From Entrophospora sp. SA101 (Eukaryota > Glomeromycota > Glomeromycetes > Entrophosporales > Entrophosporaceae), in contig CAUDNR010004247.1 in NCBI GenBank assembly GCA_958430865.1, positions 1 to 60,394 of the forward strand: DNA of 60,394 nt. The letters run 5' to 3'. A program made the position numbers and the translations under genes. Below are positions 1-11,522 of the stretch, one piece after another. Every line of letters begins with the position of its first letter. Positions within the stretch are counted from its first letter, which is position 1. The notes beneath the pieces are model-generated. The model saw only the letters and a program-made list of their open reading frames with translations, had not been told where the DNA came from and searched no databases.

Positions 1-386
1 GCTAGAAGACCATTGTTTATCAGATGGCTTCTAATATTTTCAAAGTAAGTTCTACCAATTCCCAACATATTGAGATAGGTTTCTTGACAAAGAAGTGTAT
101 TGTGATCTCAATGATAGAAAGTTCTTTTATTTGATCTGGTTTTCTTTTTAAGGCGTCTACTACTGCTTATTGACCCACCATCCATGGCTTTAAGTTGGGC
201 CATTAAAAATATGTCTTGTTCTACTTTAGAAAGAGCTTGAAAAGATTCCCTTAATTCTGCAAATTCTTCTTTGGGAATTCTTGAAGAGCAACCACAATTA
301 CAACCTTTTTCTAAAAAATCAATTGCCTTTTCATATTCATTAGAACCATTATATTTATTACTTTTGTTAATACTTTTCATATACAC
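1..386 (-). pseudogene. N-terminal fragment of a transposase-like protein, one in-frame stop, runs off left edge
   Basis: The first 92 codons carry a CNCGC cluster followed by a charged helix (EEFAELRESFQALSKVEQDI). This arrangement recurs, to my knowledge, at the N-terminus of a large repeat family in AM fungi and some animals that continues into a DDE-transposase-like domain. A TGA at 110-108 interrupts the frame. The same frame then continues without a shift to base 1, with the segment LLCQETYLNMLGIGRTYFEN that resembles the conserved 'C...F....GI....' block of the family. So one nonsense codon breaks an otherwise continuous frame. The catalytic part would lie left of the window. Family assignment is from memory of sequence style, not a search. 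Confidence 0.5.
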
Positions 387-619
387 TTATCCCTATATAT
401 ATAATTTTATGTTCACTTTGTAGTTTTTTTATTAATATTTTCAGTTGAAATCTTTTTAGCATTGCCATTAACAATGGTGTCATCTAACAAATCCCCTTGA
501 TAAAAATCATTATAATCAACACCTTTTAGAATCTTCCACTACTTTTACTTCTTGTTGTTGCTAATAGAGAATTGATGTAAAAATATACACTATCATCCAA
601 ACTGAAAATGTTCCAAGTA
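387..619. other. Gene-poor stretch with a short acidic open segment on the minus strand
   Basis: On the minus strand, about 542 to 413 reads as an open acidic segment (GVDYNDFYQGDLLDDT within it) ending in TGA. It lies just upstream of the transposase-like fragment and may be an earlier exon of it. Otherwise nothing recognisable. Confidence 0.25.
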
Positions 620-713
620 GTGTTGTCTTTCAAAACTCTTTGAAACTAGTTTGGAAGTTTAGAAATGATTTAGGAAATGGATCAGAGTTTCAAAAGACAG
701 CCCTAGTTCCAGG
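620..713. mobile_element. Small MITE-like element, about 94 bp
   Basis: The ends form an imperfect inverted repeat (GTGTTGTCTTTCAAAACTC at the left, its near complement at the right, ending GACAGCCC). TA flanks both sides (618-619 and 714-715), as expected for a Tc1/mariner-type target duplication. No coding capacity. Confidence 0.45.
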
Positions 714-1015
714 GGAAGATAATTAACAAAAAAATCAAAGTTTATTTTATCCTTGTTGGGCTTGGATCAATCATGTTTAATATTACATCAACAAAGATTT
801 GCAACATCAAAATAAACTATTTTTTATATACTTAAATATTTAACAACTTTATTGTAATTGATTAAATATTATTGTTATACATATGTTTTATTTTATTTAA
901 GTTTAATCCATTATATTATAATTACTGTTAAATGTTTTATATCATTCACCAGGTCTGTAGTTATATGAAAATGATTCTTGTAAAAAGTTCATTGAATAAA
1001 TCATCAGTGAAATAC

Positions 1016-3067
1016 CTACACTGTTAATTGTTGAGAAATGAATATGGAATGTATGAGCACTGCTCCAGTTCTTTTTTGAACTTTTTGAAAATTCTCACCA
1101 TTTTTTTTGATGACATCTTCAACACCATAGTAAGGTCTCTTTTGGAATATTGAACTAGACATAGTTGTTCCGATCCCTTTTATCAGGTTGGAAATCTGTT
1201 GTGGTTTTGCAAAGTTAAGGTTAAGTTTGCCCATTATATTGAAGGCTAGCCGTGAAGAAAACACAGGACCAAAACACTGTTCAAAGTTATCTCTTGCAAT
1301 TATTAGACAATCATTTGGAAGCTTCTTAACATCCTCTTTGTTAAAATGTTGTGATGTGAAAATAATGGTAATGATGTGATAATCTTTCAGGTTTTTTATT
1401 GTGGATTTGGCAATAGCAGCACTATTTTTTTTGCATTCATTTTCTATGTCCATTATGGTAATAGGATCAGAGAAATTATGCCACTTTTCCTGTAAACCCA
1501 TAATAATTTTTTGGGATTTGGATGTTTGTTGCACTAAAAAGATATCAGCAAATGGAGCTGCCTTCCCATTGATAAATAATATATCATTGGATTCAAAAGA
1601 CATTTCAAAATTGTCTGAGCTTCTTATTGGTTGACCACTTTTGGGAAATTGATTTTTTGCTATACAAATATTGTTTAATTTTTCAAGTTTGATCTGGATA
1701 TCCAGAATATCATCTCTACCAATTCCTCCACAATAGTAATCACGCAATTTGATTTCTTTTGTGCCCATGTCAACAAGTAGGTTGTTATGAATTACTTCAA
1801 ATTGAGCAACAAAATTCTCCCATTCTTCCCAATACATATCTGAGTTAGGTTGAAATTTTTTATGTAGGATGGCAGGTGCAATATTTAATTCCATGTTGTA
1901 AAGATAAAAAAAATAGAATGGCATTTCAATAAGGTAGTCAAGATCACTGTGAGGTTTGAGAATTAAATAACCATCACGTTCCATCTTCTCCACAGTTAAC
2001 TGTGGTGTGTTTATATCCAAATTCTTGTTAAATTGTGTTGGAATTGCACCAATGCAATGGTACAAGATCTGGAGACTAACTTTAAGGTTTTTTCGAACAT
2101 AGCTTCTGATATTATACTTTTGGTTGAGTGTATTTACAATTTCAGCAAACAGGCTATCAAAGAAAGTAAATTTTCCATTCTGCAGTTCATTAAAAAAGTT
2201 ATGAATAGCAAGAGATTTCTCAATAACATACTGTAATGCTCGTGGAAGTCCACCAGTGTCATACAAAAGCTGCAGAAATGGGGTGCTAGCCATCCAGTGT
2301 TGTTGTCGATCACCATTTTTGTTGGCAAAGTAATCAAAAATGTTGAGGATTGCTGTAATTGTTAACATGGGACATTTTACAAATGCAAATGAATAGCTGG
2401 TTGGTTCTTTTTCTCTTGTAACATCTTGTGGTGCTGTCCCAGACAGAAATGTTTGAACATAATAATCCAAGCGTTTTTCTGTCATCAAAGGACCAATAAC
2501 ATACATCAATTCTTTGAAAAGTCCCTTCGAACTGGGTATCTTCCAAAAGTTATTATTCTCAAAATCAAAAATTTCTTGATATTCATCAATATGAAGAAGT
2601 ATGAAAAGTTGTTGATTGGATTGAAGATTTAAAGAATTTCGAATCCTATCAAGTACTAAATTGACATTAAAAGCATTAATATGTGGTTGCGCAGCATACT
2701 TAAAGGTGTCAAATGATAATTTATCTCGTGCAAAGAAATAATAGGCAATACAAAGGCCAATAATAATTGATCCAGAAAGATTTTGATCGAAATCAGTTAA
2801 GTGTACACCATTGACAAAATCAAGAAGCATGTAGAGAAAGTGTGTATGACTCCATTCTATTGGGGGGTTTCCAACTATTTTTAAGAGAGTAAAACAATTC
2901 CAACCCCCAACGAGTTTTACCTGATACATGTGGAGTTAATGGTTAACAATTTTGTAAAATCATCACAAGTAAATAAATAAATAAAGTATGTATATACCTA
3001 TCCCAGCTGCACCACCACAGACAAGGAAATTATAATCTGTTTTTGAGGAAGAAGAATCCAGGGACAT
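1016..3067 (-). pseudogene. Crinkler-like (CRN) P-loop NTPase with a PD-(D/E)XK-like C-terminus, frameshifted
   Basis: A long minus-strand frame (2929-1016) contains a Walker B-like strand (LFILLHIDEYQEIFDF), a sensor-like region and an LPRALQYVIEKSL helix. A C-terminal block (APFADIFLVQQTS then GLQEKW) has the spacing of the restriction-endonuclease-fold domain found in CRN effectors. A 70-nt upstream exon (3067-2998) ends in GGAAGIG. A 77-bp GT-AG intron (2997-2921) separates it from the codons for K-T, so the Walker A motif is divided by the intron. Between that splice and the main frame the phase is off by one base at a run of six C/G near 2861-2871. The gene is therefore either frameshifted or misassembled. 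CRN proteins in fungi and oomycetes are NTPase/nuclease-type effectors; a role here is inference. Upstream, 3231-3111 holds a further decayed segment (EHLRNYLRECGNQSI) ending in TAG. Confidence 0.6.
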
Positions 3068-3109
3068 ATTAATATTATCTGTGACTAATTTTAATGCTCC
3101 AGATGTGTC

Positions 3110-3489
3110 TCATTCTTTCAATGGCATAAGCAAGCTAGGTTCCCTTCTTGATACTGATACTTTGGTTTCCACATTCTCTAAGATAATTTCTAAGATGCTC
3201 TTGAGTGATTTTTCTAGCAGAAGCAAGAAAGAAAAGCACAAGAATAATAATTAGCAAATGTGTTATAAATAAAAGAATGAGATAACTGAAAACTCCCTTT
3301 GTTTCAGAGCTAAAACACACTGGTAGATACATACCTTATTAAAAGAAATGTTCAGGGATATAAATACAAAACTGAGATAATGAATAATAAATAAAACGAA
3401 ATGGAATGAATGAAAAATAGTTTTTGTATATTTTTTTATGCAATTTGTTCATTACCTTTCCCCCCATGTAACATTTTTTCATACAACGC
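3110..3489. other. Decayed upstream part of the CRN locus
   Basis: A 65-codon minus-strand frame (3332-3135) consists of an intron-like hydrophobic stretch followed by a charged segment ending in TAG. After the stop, the same frame continues briefly with a coding-like segment. I read this as exon remnants of the CRN locus rather than a separate membrane protein. Confidence 0.3.
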
Positions 3490-3700
3490 TCACCTAACTT
3501 CCTTTTCTTTTTCCAACCCCTCCTTTTCTTTCTTCAACTTGTTCTTTTGCTCTTTCTGCCTTGTCTTCTCTTCACCATTCCACTTCCCCTCCATCAACTC
3601 ATCTTCTAACTTGTTCCCACTTCTCCAATTTCTTCTTGGCCTCTTCATACTCTTTAAATGTAATATTTTTATCATTTTCAATTCCTTCCATAGTTGACAT
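3490..3700 (-). pseudogene. Coiled-coil N-terminal remnant, frameshifted, probably the CRN gene's first exon
   Basis: ATG at 3700 begins a charged sequence (NDKNITFKEYEEAKKKLEKW) that stops at TGA 3601-3599. A second frame, overlapping it, continues the Lys/Glu-rich heptad-like sequence (EEKTRQKEQKNKLKKEKEGL) down to 3490. The two parts make sense only as one coiled coil interrupted by a frameshift near 3600-3615. Charged coiled-coil leaders of this kind occur, as I recall, at the start of some Rhizophagus CRN-type proteins, and this one sits upstream of the NTPase on the same strand. Confidence 0.45.
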
Positions 3701-5521
3701 CTGTAAAATTCAGAAAATTTAAGAAAAAATTGATTTTTATTGATTTATATCGTAATAGTCACAATTAATTGTTTCTATAAATAATTTGGACCAATGATAA
3801 ATTAGTGGGCACATGACTTGCAATTTTTTTTACAGACAAATGAATTAGAAAAATACATAAAAATATAAGTTAAAGAATTGTCAGAGTACTTGCATGGGAT
3901 GAAAATACTCGGACCCATAATGTTCCAACACAAGGTGTAATTATTTACCTCATTTCAATGAGAGAACTTTTTTTTATTGATAAGCAATTGGGGTTGGTCA
4001 CAATGGTTGATCATCAAAAATAATAAACATCAATAATAAATTTTCATATATGGTGCGAATCATCTAAAGACATCAAGTGCTGCGCCACTTGCCGAAAATT
4101 TTTATGCTGATCTTGCTTTATAAAGAATCCAATATATAAAATAAATCCAAATTTGTAAAAGATCTGTGACTTTGTCACGTGAATAATTGGTAAATAATCT
4201 GTAAATTGCAGTTTAGATATATAGTTGCCGAAATTTCAAATAAAATAGCAAAGTTACCCAACTTTAAACCATTATAACTTTTTTTTTAATTAAATAACTC
4301 AAAAAAAACTTTCTATTACATTATTTTTCATGTCTAGAATATTGCAAAAATAGAGAGTTTTTGGTAAAATAGCCCATATTTAATAAAGTATCAGCACTTA
4401 AAGATTGGCAATATTTGATGATGTCTTTAGATGATTGCCACTATAGTGGTTATGCTCTATATTTACACAAATTTTTTTTTCGCTATGATCAACGTTACTC
4501 ATCCATATAAAAATCTTGATTTTTCCTGAAATTTTCTAATTTTGGCAATATATCAAAACTTATTTTATACCCAATAAAATCAACCATAGTCTGTTATTAT
4601 CATAAATAGAAATATGAATATGATGGATATTTTTATAAATGTTTCACAAAGGGTTGGAGTTTGGAATTGCTCAGCAAGTATTTAAAGAACAGCAGTTTTA
4701 AACGCACTTTGTCTTTTTAATATTTTTTTTAATATTTCATATTCTATATTAAATAAAACATGATTTCATTTTATTTTTTTAACATTTCATTATTCCAACC
4801 ACAATTTCATTTTTATTATTTCATTGGGCTGTTCAAATTTAGAAATCTGTTTAACATCATTTTTTGAAAAAAATATGGGATAAAAATTTAAACATTAAAA
4901 TTTAAACGTTTAAACGTTTGATAAAAAATATGTAAAATTACTTTTTTTGGAAGCTTTTTGACGATCAAAGGATTAGTTTAAATTCAAAATTTCTAAAAAA
5001 ATGAGAAGGGGGGGGGGGAGAGGTTGATGTTAAACGAGACTTCAAGTTTGAATGGCCTTGTTCTAAACAAACCACAATTTAATCTATATATTAAAATCTT
5101 GGATATTAACCCCCATATTTTATTTGTTACACCAAATTCGATAAATACACTTCTCTCTATAAACCAGTAAGGTCGTTGATGTGAACTGTAAATACACAAT
5201 TTTTTGATAATTTTAGAGATTAATTTATTATTATTATTATGTTTATAAGTCTTTTTGATTCTAACAAGAATATATATGAATCAATCGGTAAATATATGGA
5301 TGGATGAATGGACGAATGATGGAGAAGAATTCAATGAAAAAGTATAGTTGGCTAATTTTTAATTCAAAAATCAATATTGATGATAATCTTTAAAGTTATT
5401 ATTATTTTATTATAAAATGAACAAAATTAACTAAATCTGTCTACAAAGAAAATATTATCCATTACACGAAGACACACTGATGAAACACACAATCGCAATT
5501 TTGTTTACCAATTGAAAAAAA
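3701..5521. other. Intergenic, AT-rich, no gene seen
   Basis: Holds a poly-G tract near 5009-5018, an 18-bp inverted pair (listed separately) and otherwise unstructured AT-rich sequence. Confidence 0.5.
4057..4438. repeat. Inverted 18-bp repeats about 360 bp apart
   Basis: AATCATCTAAAGACATCA near 4057-4075 recurs as its exact complement near 4420-4438. Flanking bases show weaker complementarity (ACTATAGTGGC against ATATGGTGCG). Could be the ends of an old non-autonomous transposon or a long stem-loop. Confidence 0.4.
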
Positions 5522-5553
5522 TTCCGCTATAGAGTAACTAGAAATACCTTTTA
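5522..5553. promoter_or_regulatory. Upstream cassette of Zn2Cys6 copy 1 (TTCCG block plus ATACCTTTTA block)
   Basis: TTCCGCTATAGAG after CCAATTGAAAAA, then GAAATACCTTTTAT 6 bases on. A further CCAATTGAAAAAATTCCG occurs at about 5668-5685. Both elements recur upstream of the other two Zn2Cys6 copies. Here the palindrome is degraded. Function as a binding site is inference. Confidence 0.35.
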
Positions 5554-5828
5554 TATCATGAAGGCAACATAATTTATTGTTATTAATAGAATAATTACTG
5601 ATAATAGTATCTCTTATCATAATCAATCAACGGTGAGTTGACATTATATTCAAATACGAATAACCGTCCAATTGAAAAAATTCCGATAATTTATTACGTA
5701 TTCAACAGGAAATTTTTTATTTTTATTTTTTTTCGTACAACTACATTTGAAAACATATATAGCCTACTTTACAAACACGAGTAAAACATCAACATTTAAC
5801 AATTGTTAAATTTATTTTTTTGTCAGTG

Positions 5829-7330
5829 ATGGAAAGAGGTCCTTATATTAAAAATAAAAAAAGCTGTTTAGAATGTAAAAAAGCGAAGCAAAAATGCAAC
5901 GAAAAAGATCCTTGCGAAAGATGTTATAAAAATAGTCGCCAATGCGATAGAAATTGGAATTCGAAAAAAAGAGGACGAAGAAATAAAACAGGTAATGTTC
6001 TTTTTTTTGTTGATCAGTATTGAAAGGGAATAGAACGTATGGAGGGCAGAGAAAACAGATATTCAATGCGCGAAATGTGCTGTGTAAAGATGGGAACCGT
6101 GATTAGCCGCAATTCAACCGTAATTCAATTTTTATAGTTGAAACTAGTCATAATTAATTGAGGAATCTGTGCTAACCAAATTTGATAATTATTGGCAGAA
6201 CTTCCCAAAATAATTGATTAAATTTTGGTTGGCACTAGTGTTGGTCGCCAAAATATTTTGAGAGGTGAGAGTCAACTAAAATTAGAAGTCATATGTCAAA
6301 AGTCAAATTAATTTCGACTTATGGCGAAACCTTTTGACTTTTGCATAGTTATAAAATTCTTTAGTTTGGAAAACAACACTAGTTAGCACCGTACGCACAC
6401 ACTGAATTATACGCTGTTCAGAAGCCAAGAAATAATTCTTACAGCCGGATTGTTTATTTTAAATTTTCTATCAAAAGTTATAAGCATAAAGGTTTGAAAA
6501 TTTCATTATTTGGAGGATATATATATGCAAGAACAGGCGCCTAACAATAAAAACTCATACTAACATCATCATTTTCCCCTCAAACAATGGATAATCTTAT
6601 AACTCAACGATAATTAAATCAAATGACCCAATCTCAACAAAAACAACCGCAACAACAACTACCACAATAACTGATACAAAGACCTACTATCATACATTCT
6701 CCGAATAATAATAACCAAAATACTATGAATTTTACAAATACACTTGTTGATGTTGCTCGTAATCATACTGCATCATATGTCAGACTAACCTTAAATATTC
6801 GATTAAATTCTCGTTCAATTATAGCTCCCACTCCTCCTAATTTACCAATACACGCACAAAGTCAGGTCAATCAAAGAACAGTTGTTCAACAACCTCAACA
6901 GCAATCAACAAACAATAATAATGTTTCCATACCTCAACAAACTCAACTATCGACAATCTCTCAACCAAGCATCAAACAATTAAGTCTTAATGCTTCTACA
7001 TCATTAGTGACACCTTCTTTATCGATAATAGATAATAATGGTGGTAATGGTAGTAAAAATAATAAATCTTTTGATTCACATGAAAATTTAAATAAAAAAG
7101 GAAGGTTGGACAATAATAGTATTGATAACCCACCTAAAGATTATGATAAGGAACCATCATTTGAAGAACTCTATGAATCAATAAGAAAGTTAAATAATAC
7201 AATGAAAAATAACATGGATACTGGAGAAGCAGCCAAGGGAACTGAAGAAAGTCATATTCCTTGTAGAACGTATGTGGAAAATAGCTCCAATCATGATTGT
7301 ATTAGCAGTGCCTTGTCAAAATCTGCTTGA
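5829..7330 (+). pseudogene. Zn2Cys6 / Med15-like locus, copy 1 (decayed)
   Basis: Exon 1 (5829-5991) encodes an intact Zn(2)-C6 domain: C-x2-C-x6-C-x5-C-x2-C-x6-C within SCLECKKAKQKC and PCERCYKNSRQC, followed by a basic KKRGRR tail, ending in phase 1 at a GTAATG donor. I take the ATG at 5829, not an upstream TTG, because all three copies share MERG(H/P)Y. The region 6537-7330 is homologous to exon 2 of copy 2, with an AG acceptor at the matching place. The phase is shifted by one base there, two in-frame TAAs follow (about 6610 and 6668), and about 520 bp coding the Med15-like helical block are missing. The last 201 codons are open again and keep the conserved C-terminus (DYDKEPSFEELYESIRKL). 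The isolated Zn2Cys6 exon could still be expressed as a short peptide. Confidence 0.7.
6235..6382. mobile_element. MITE in the intron of copy 1 (TIR CTAGTGTTG)
   Basis: Left end CTAGTGTTGGTCGCCAAA; right end is the near complement of it, ending AACAACACTAG. A second member in inverted orientation lies at 12008-12182. About 148 bp, non-coding. Confidence 0.55.
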
Positions 7331-7640
7331 ATGCTTCTACTTCATTGAGAGGACTTATTAACGGATTGTTAATTGGTACTTTGTATTTAGTTGGTTGCTT
7401 TTATTTTTATTTTTATTTTTTTATTATTGGAAGAAAATTATAAGAACGTGTGGGGGAAAAGGTAAATTCCATGTATTACGATTTCTTTGATATTTCCTAT
7501 CACCTATGTTGCAATACATCGTTGTTTGTTGTTGTTTCACCTGGTTGATGATGGGCTTGCCCATTAACACTCAGTAAACAAACTTCATTTGTATTGAGTT
7601 ATGTTCTTGTCATCGGGTACCTGATCTGTATGTCAATATG

Positions 7641-7671
7641 TTTTTCACGTATCCGAAAGGTACGTGAAAAA
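7641..7671. repeat. Perfect 11-bp hairpin
   Basis: TTTTTCACGTA and TACGTGAAAAA flank a 9-base loop (TCCGAAAGG). It lies about 300 bp after the end of the copy 1 reading frame. It could be part of a transposon end; no function is evident. Confidence 0.6.
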
Positions 7672-7727
7672 AGGATATTGCCTATAAGAAGTATAGGTAT
7701 CTGATACCTACCTGATAAATGAATTAA

Positions 7728-7876
7728 CAGGTAGGTCCGACGTGTTACTGGCAGAAATAATTTTTTTTTTTTAATTCAAATATATTATTAAACGATAAAC
7801 TGATTGTATCACATGATTATAATATAAATAAGTTTGTTTATTTCTGCCAGTGATTGATTACATAGGACCTACTTGA
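7728..7876. mobile_element. MITE, TTATCAGGTAGGTC family, copy A
   Basis: Starts CAGGTAGGTCCGACG and ends with an imperfect complement (GGACCTACTTGATAA). An inner inverted pair ACTGGCAGAA / TTCTGCCAGT and the internal ACGATAAACTGATTGT block match the copy at 27435-27596. Confidence 0.6.
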
Positions 7877-7916
7877 TAAATTCTTATTATTATGTAACTT
7901 ATTATGTAAACACTAA

Positions 7917-8009
7917 AAAATAAACGATAAACTGATTGTGTCGCATGATTATAATATAAAGTTGCTAAGTTTGTTTATTTATGCCAATTACATAAGACCT
8001 ACCTGATAA
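7917..8009. mobile_element. MITE, TTATCAGGTAGGTC family, 3' half only (copy B)
   Basis: Contains the family's internal block (ACGATAAACTGATTGTGT) and the right terminus GACCTACCTGATAA. The left terminus is missing. Confidence 0.55.
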
Positions 8010-8333
8010 CGAGTTGTTCTCATAACAGGAGTGACCTGCATATAATAGAATTTATTTTTCATTTTTAAATTGATTAAGTTTGAATTTGAATTTAAAATTT
8101 GTTATTTATTGCATAATGTGAAATAAAAAATTTCAGGTATCGATTTGCTCGGTATTTTTTTAATGAGCTCGCGAAACAATCCCATTTTGATTTATTAAGG
8201 ATAGGTTGTTTGCTTTTTGATATGTATACTTTCTTTTATTAAAGCTTGATTTTGGGGAGCTAACACTGGTATGCTAATTAAACTCTTATATAAGGAGAAA
8301 CACGGAAGATACTATACAATTGGAATAATTAAT

Positions 8334-8615
8334 ATCGTCCATCTCAGACATGTATATGGTGTTTCCAAGAGACTAGGCTTGTACAATCCTGTAGAATTAT
8401 CAATGGCAAGATAAAATACGTGGTGCTATTGAATGTATCAATCCATTAGGTATTTCATTCAAGTGTGGATGCACTATAAAGTCATTCAATAACTGTCATT
8501 GCTATTGTTTGTGCACAAACCCTCTCAAAAACTTACACATTCTATCTACATTACCACCAGTCAATTTATGATGGACATTCAAAACACTTCAATATCAAAA
8601 AAATCCGATGGAAGT
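8334..8615 (+). pseudogene. Decayed copy of the 100-codon ORF found after copy 2
   Basis: Closely similar to 15755-16057 (NIVHLRHVYGVS against NIVHHRHVYGVS) but with a one-base loss after GTTTCC and a missing stretch before the GGTGCT codons, giving an early TAA. It marks the 3' part of the duplicated unit. Confidence 0.55.
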
Positions 8616-9987
8616 CTTTCCTGGTCAGGGAAATTTTAGTGACTTGATTTACAATGATACACACAAATATATATTTAATTATACAGTGCAGGAGCTCTAC
8701 AATAGGAACAAATGTTGCTTGGTATAGATCGTTCACTCTGTAAATAGCCAAACTTATTATTGTGGAATTTTTTTGTGCCACACTGTTTCAATTTACGTTT
8801 TTTGTATATAAAGGTGTAATTTTCGCAGTTGTCATGTTAAGAGGCTAAGAAGGAGTGTTTTATTTTTTATATTTTTTAGGTAGTCATTTGCTCTTGTAAT
8901 TGTTACCATTAGAACTCATGATGTCCTTGGCCACCTCATCAACCAAGGGAGTTGGTTTTTTTTAGTTGGTGTATTTTTAGATTAAGCCCGTTTGATTTTG
9001 AATAGTTAGATGTTTGAGTACTTTGTTCAATATATAATAGCTGGGTGACATGTACCAATGTAAATTTATTATTTGAAAATTCTAAATTTCCTGCTAGAAA
9101 AAGTACACTTCCTTACCTGATTGACATAGTTGTGGTTACAAGATGTTTCTCAGCACTTAAATGATACATTGTAAATTTTATTGACTTTCCTTTTAGATTC
9201 TACATATTCATAAGCATTAACCTCAACACTTACTTATTTTATCATTATTAATATTCGGATTATTCATTTCTGTAATGATTGATTCTACAGTAAGGCCCGC
9301 CCGAAGAAGATCAACTGGTATATACAATAGGTAAAACAATTACATTTGACTTGAGAAAATACAGTACAAAATGTTGATCAATTTTATATTTACATTGTGT
9401 CAAAGTCGAAATTAATTAACTCTCCTCATTTTCGATAATTGTAAATTTTCCATTGATTTTTTATCAGGTAAATTGTTGCAAATTTGTTGCTGTGATGTCA
9501 TCCTTTGGATAAAAACTAATGGGATGGAAAATAATTTCCGCGTCTCTAAATGTTGGCCTACAAATTCCTACGGCTGTTACAAAAAAAAAGTCATTTTTTG
9601 GAATTCATTATGTAAAGAATGGAGTCAATTCTGGAAGTCATTATTCTTTGTTAATTAAAGTAATTGTTGAAGTAAAAAAAAAATAGATGGTTAAACGTTA
9701 AACATTTAATGCAAATTTATAACAATTTGATCAAAGTTTCTTTAGAAAATTCAAATTTAACTAATAATATTCCTTAAATGTTAAACTAAAGATTTTGACG
9801 CTAAAATGTATTTAACAAATTCAGAAATGACTTGGCGGTTTTACAGATACTTTCTTTAAAAAATATTAATATGGTTTCTAAGTAATGGTTGTATCCGTTG
9901 ATATGCATAAATTTTTTTTTTTAATGTTAATAACAACGGATTCAATTTTATTCGTTCGGCTGTCATTGTGTTTCCAGCTTCACTAAA
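8616..9987. other. Intergenic, no gene supported
   Basis: Low-complexity AT-rich sequence. The 61-codon frame at 9473-9658 has no homologue in the window and no recognisable motif. Confidence 0.5.
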
Positions 9988-10060
9988 TACAGTCAACCCT
10001 CGTCACAGCGGATGAATGAAGGTTTATTTAAAACCCGTTGTGGCAAGATTTACTGACCTT
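9988..10060. mobile_element. One end of a pogo/Tigger-like MITE
   Basis: TACAGTCAACCCTCGTCACAGCGGAT matches the terminal design of the complete elements at 12498 and 52830 (TACAGT...CCT.GT..CA..G). I could not find the opposite end, so this looks truncated. Confidence 0.35.
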
Positions 10061-10376
10061 GCCACAATGGATTTTCATATGTTTTTATATTTTAATGCGA
10101 ATGTGAACCAAAATTTAAAAATTCGCCACGTTAATAATATTAATGTATTAATTTTCATTTTTTTATTATTTCTGTACCACCGATTATTCACCAATTATCT
10201 GGTGAAAATTTCCAACGCCCGATTAATTAATCAATGAAAAATTTTCAACACCTGATTAACCGGATCGATTTTGTTAAATAAAAATCGTGTAACGTAAAAT
10301 TGTTTTAGTATAACAGATTTTACCCTTAATATTTTTTTGCTACTCTTATACTCTAATATTAATTACAATTGAAAAA

Positions 10377-10440
10377 TTCCGCTACGGAACAATTATTAAT
10401 ATTATGATCGCCATTATTCCCTATAGGAAAATACCTTTTA
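10377..10440. promoter_or_regulatory. Best-preserved palindrome cassette upstream of Zn2Cys6 copy 2
   Basis: TTCCGCTACGGAA (10377-10389) is a perfect palindrome, CCG-N3-CGG with TT/AA outside. CTATAGGAAAATACCTTTTA follows at 10421-10440. Zn(2)-C6 proteins typically bind pairs of CGG triplets, so this is a plausible target for the factors encoded next to it. That is inference. Confidence 0.45.
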
Positions 10441-11203
10441 TATTAATATCAAGATTTCATATTGTGTTTGTATTTATTTTAGGTTTATTTTTATCCGTTG
10501 ATCGTATTGGTAGAAATATTATCAACAATCGCCTTTTTGCCATAATTTAAATGGTGATGATTATAGTTATTTGCCATAATTGTTTTTGGATGAAGGCAAT
10601 AATTGCGGATTCTGAAACATAAAATAACTATATATTATTATGATGCCATTTGACAATAATTACAGAGGTAATTTTGGCAACTATTAAAGTTAACTATAGC
10701 ATTCATCACAAATACGGTAGCAGTAATTTATTATTATTAAGAAGGGCAATTATGGCGAACAACTATAGTGATAACAATACAACTTCTACTAACAACAACA
10801 TTAATTATCAATTTATTAGTTTTGCTTATTAATCACAATAATCATCATCCTAATCCTGATAATTCATTAATTGATTTTTTTCCTCGATGATAAGCTTACA
10901 CAGTGGACGTTTGATAAATTCCTATAATTGTGAAACAATTACAAAAGAAAGTTAGATCTAATAACTATGATCACCATTATCTTCTATCGGAAAATACCTT
11001 TTATGTAAGTTTTTGTTCATGTTGATATCGTAAAAAAATCATTGCATTTTGTATTCTTTATTTTTTTGTAACCATTCATCCCCGCTTTCTTACAATTAAT
11101 TGTAAAAAAAAAAACTGGCACTTTTTTTTATTTTTTTAACTTGATTTTTTACCAGTTGATCCATGCCATGTTAATACTAATACAGTAATATTAATCAATC
11201 CAA
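10441..11203. other. Upstream region of copy 2
   Basis: No gene. Holds another CGGAAAATACCTTTTA element at 10984-11004 and direct repeats ACTTGATTT-TTACCAGTTGATCCA (about 11140 and 11270). Confidence 0.45.
10984..11004. promoter_or_regulatory. CGGAAAATACCTTTTA element
   Basis: Near-identical to 10421-10440, 17471-17490 and 17830-17850. The only shared context of these sites is the region upstream of Zn2Cys6 exons. Confidence 0.4.
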
Positions 11204-11213
11204 TTGAAAAAAA

Positions 11214-11340
11214 TTCCGTGTGGAACAACAAAATATTATAAAAAAACTCGCACTTTATATTCATTTTTTAACTTGATTTATTACCAGTTGATCCACGTTA
11301 ATATTAACTCAATCCAATTGAAAAAAAATTCCGTGTGGAA
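11214..11340. promoter_or_regulatory. Tandem TTCCGTGTGGAA sites upstream of copy 2
   Basis: TTCCGTGTGGAA occurs at 11214-11225 and again at 11329-11340, each after CCAATTGAAAAA. A local duplication of about 115 bp created the second. The nearer site is about 180 bp before the ATG at 11523. Confidence 0.45.
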
Positions 11341-11522
11341 CAAAATAATTATATATATAAATGATAGTTTTATAGAAAAAAAAAAAAATTTTTTTGCGCA
11401 CATAAAAAAATCATATATTTTTTTCATACACTTGAAAATATATATAGTCTATTTTATAAACACAGATTTAGGTTAATTGCATCGTTTTAAAATAAAACAA
11501 TCAAGTTATTTTTTTATCGATA

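Larger units (their letters stand above)
7331..8333. other. Duplicated 3' flank of copy 1
   Basis: Bases 7331-7600 match the 3' flank of copy 2 (14940-15240) and, in part, the sequence after the Zn2Cys6 exon of copy 3 (18480-18600). This places the block inside the duplication unit. It also contains a hairpin and two MITE copies listed separately. Confidence 0.6.

Noticed and set aside
3410..3697. Phe/Ser-rich 95-codon plus frame
   Set aside because: Antisense of the Lys/Glu coiled-coil remnant on the minus strand, which explains its composition.
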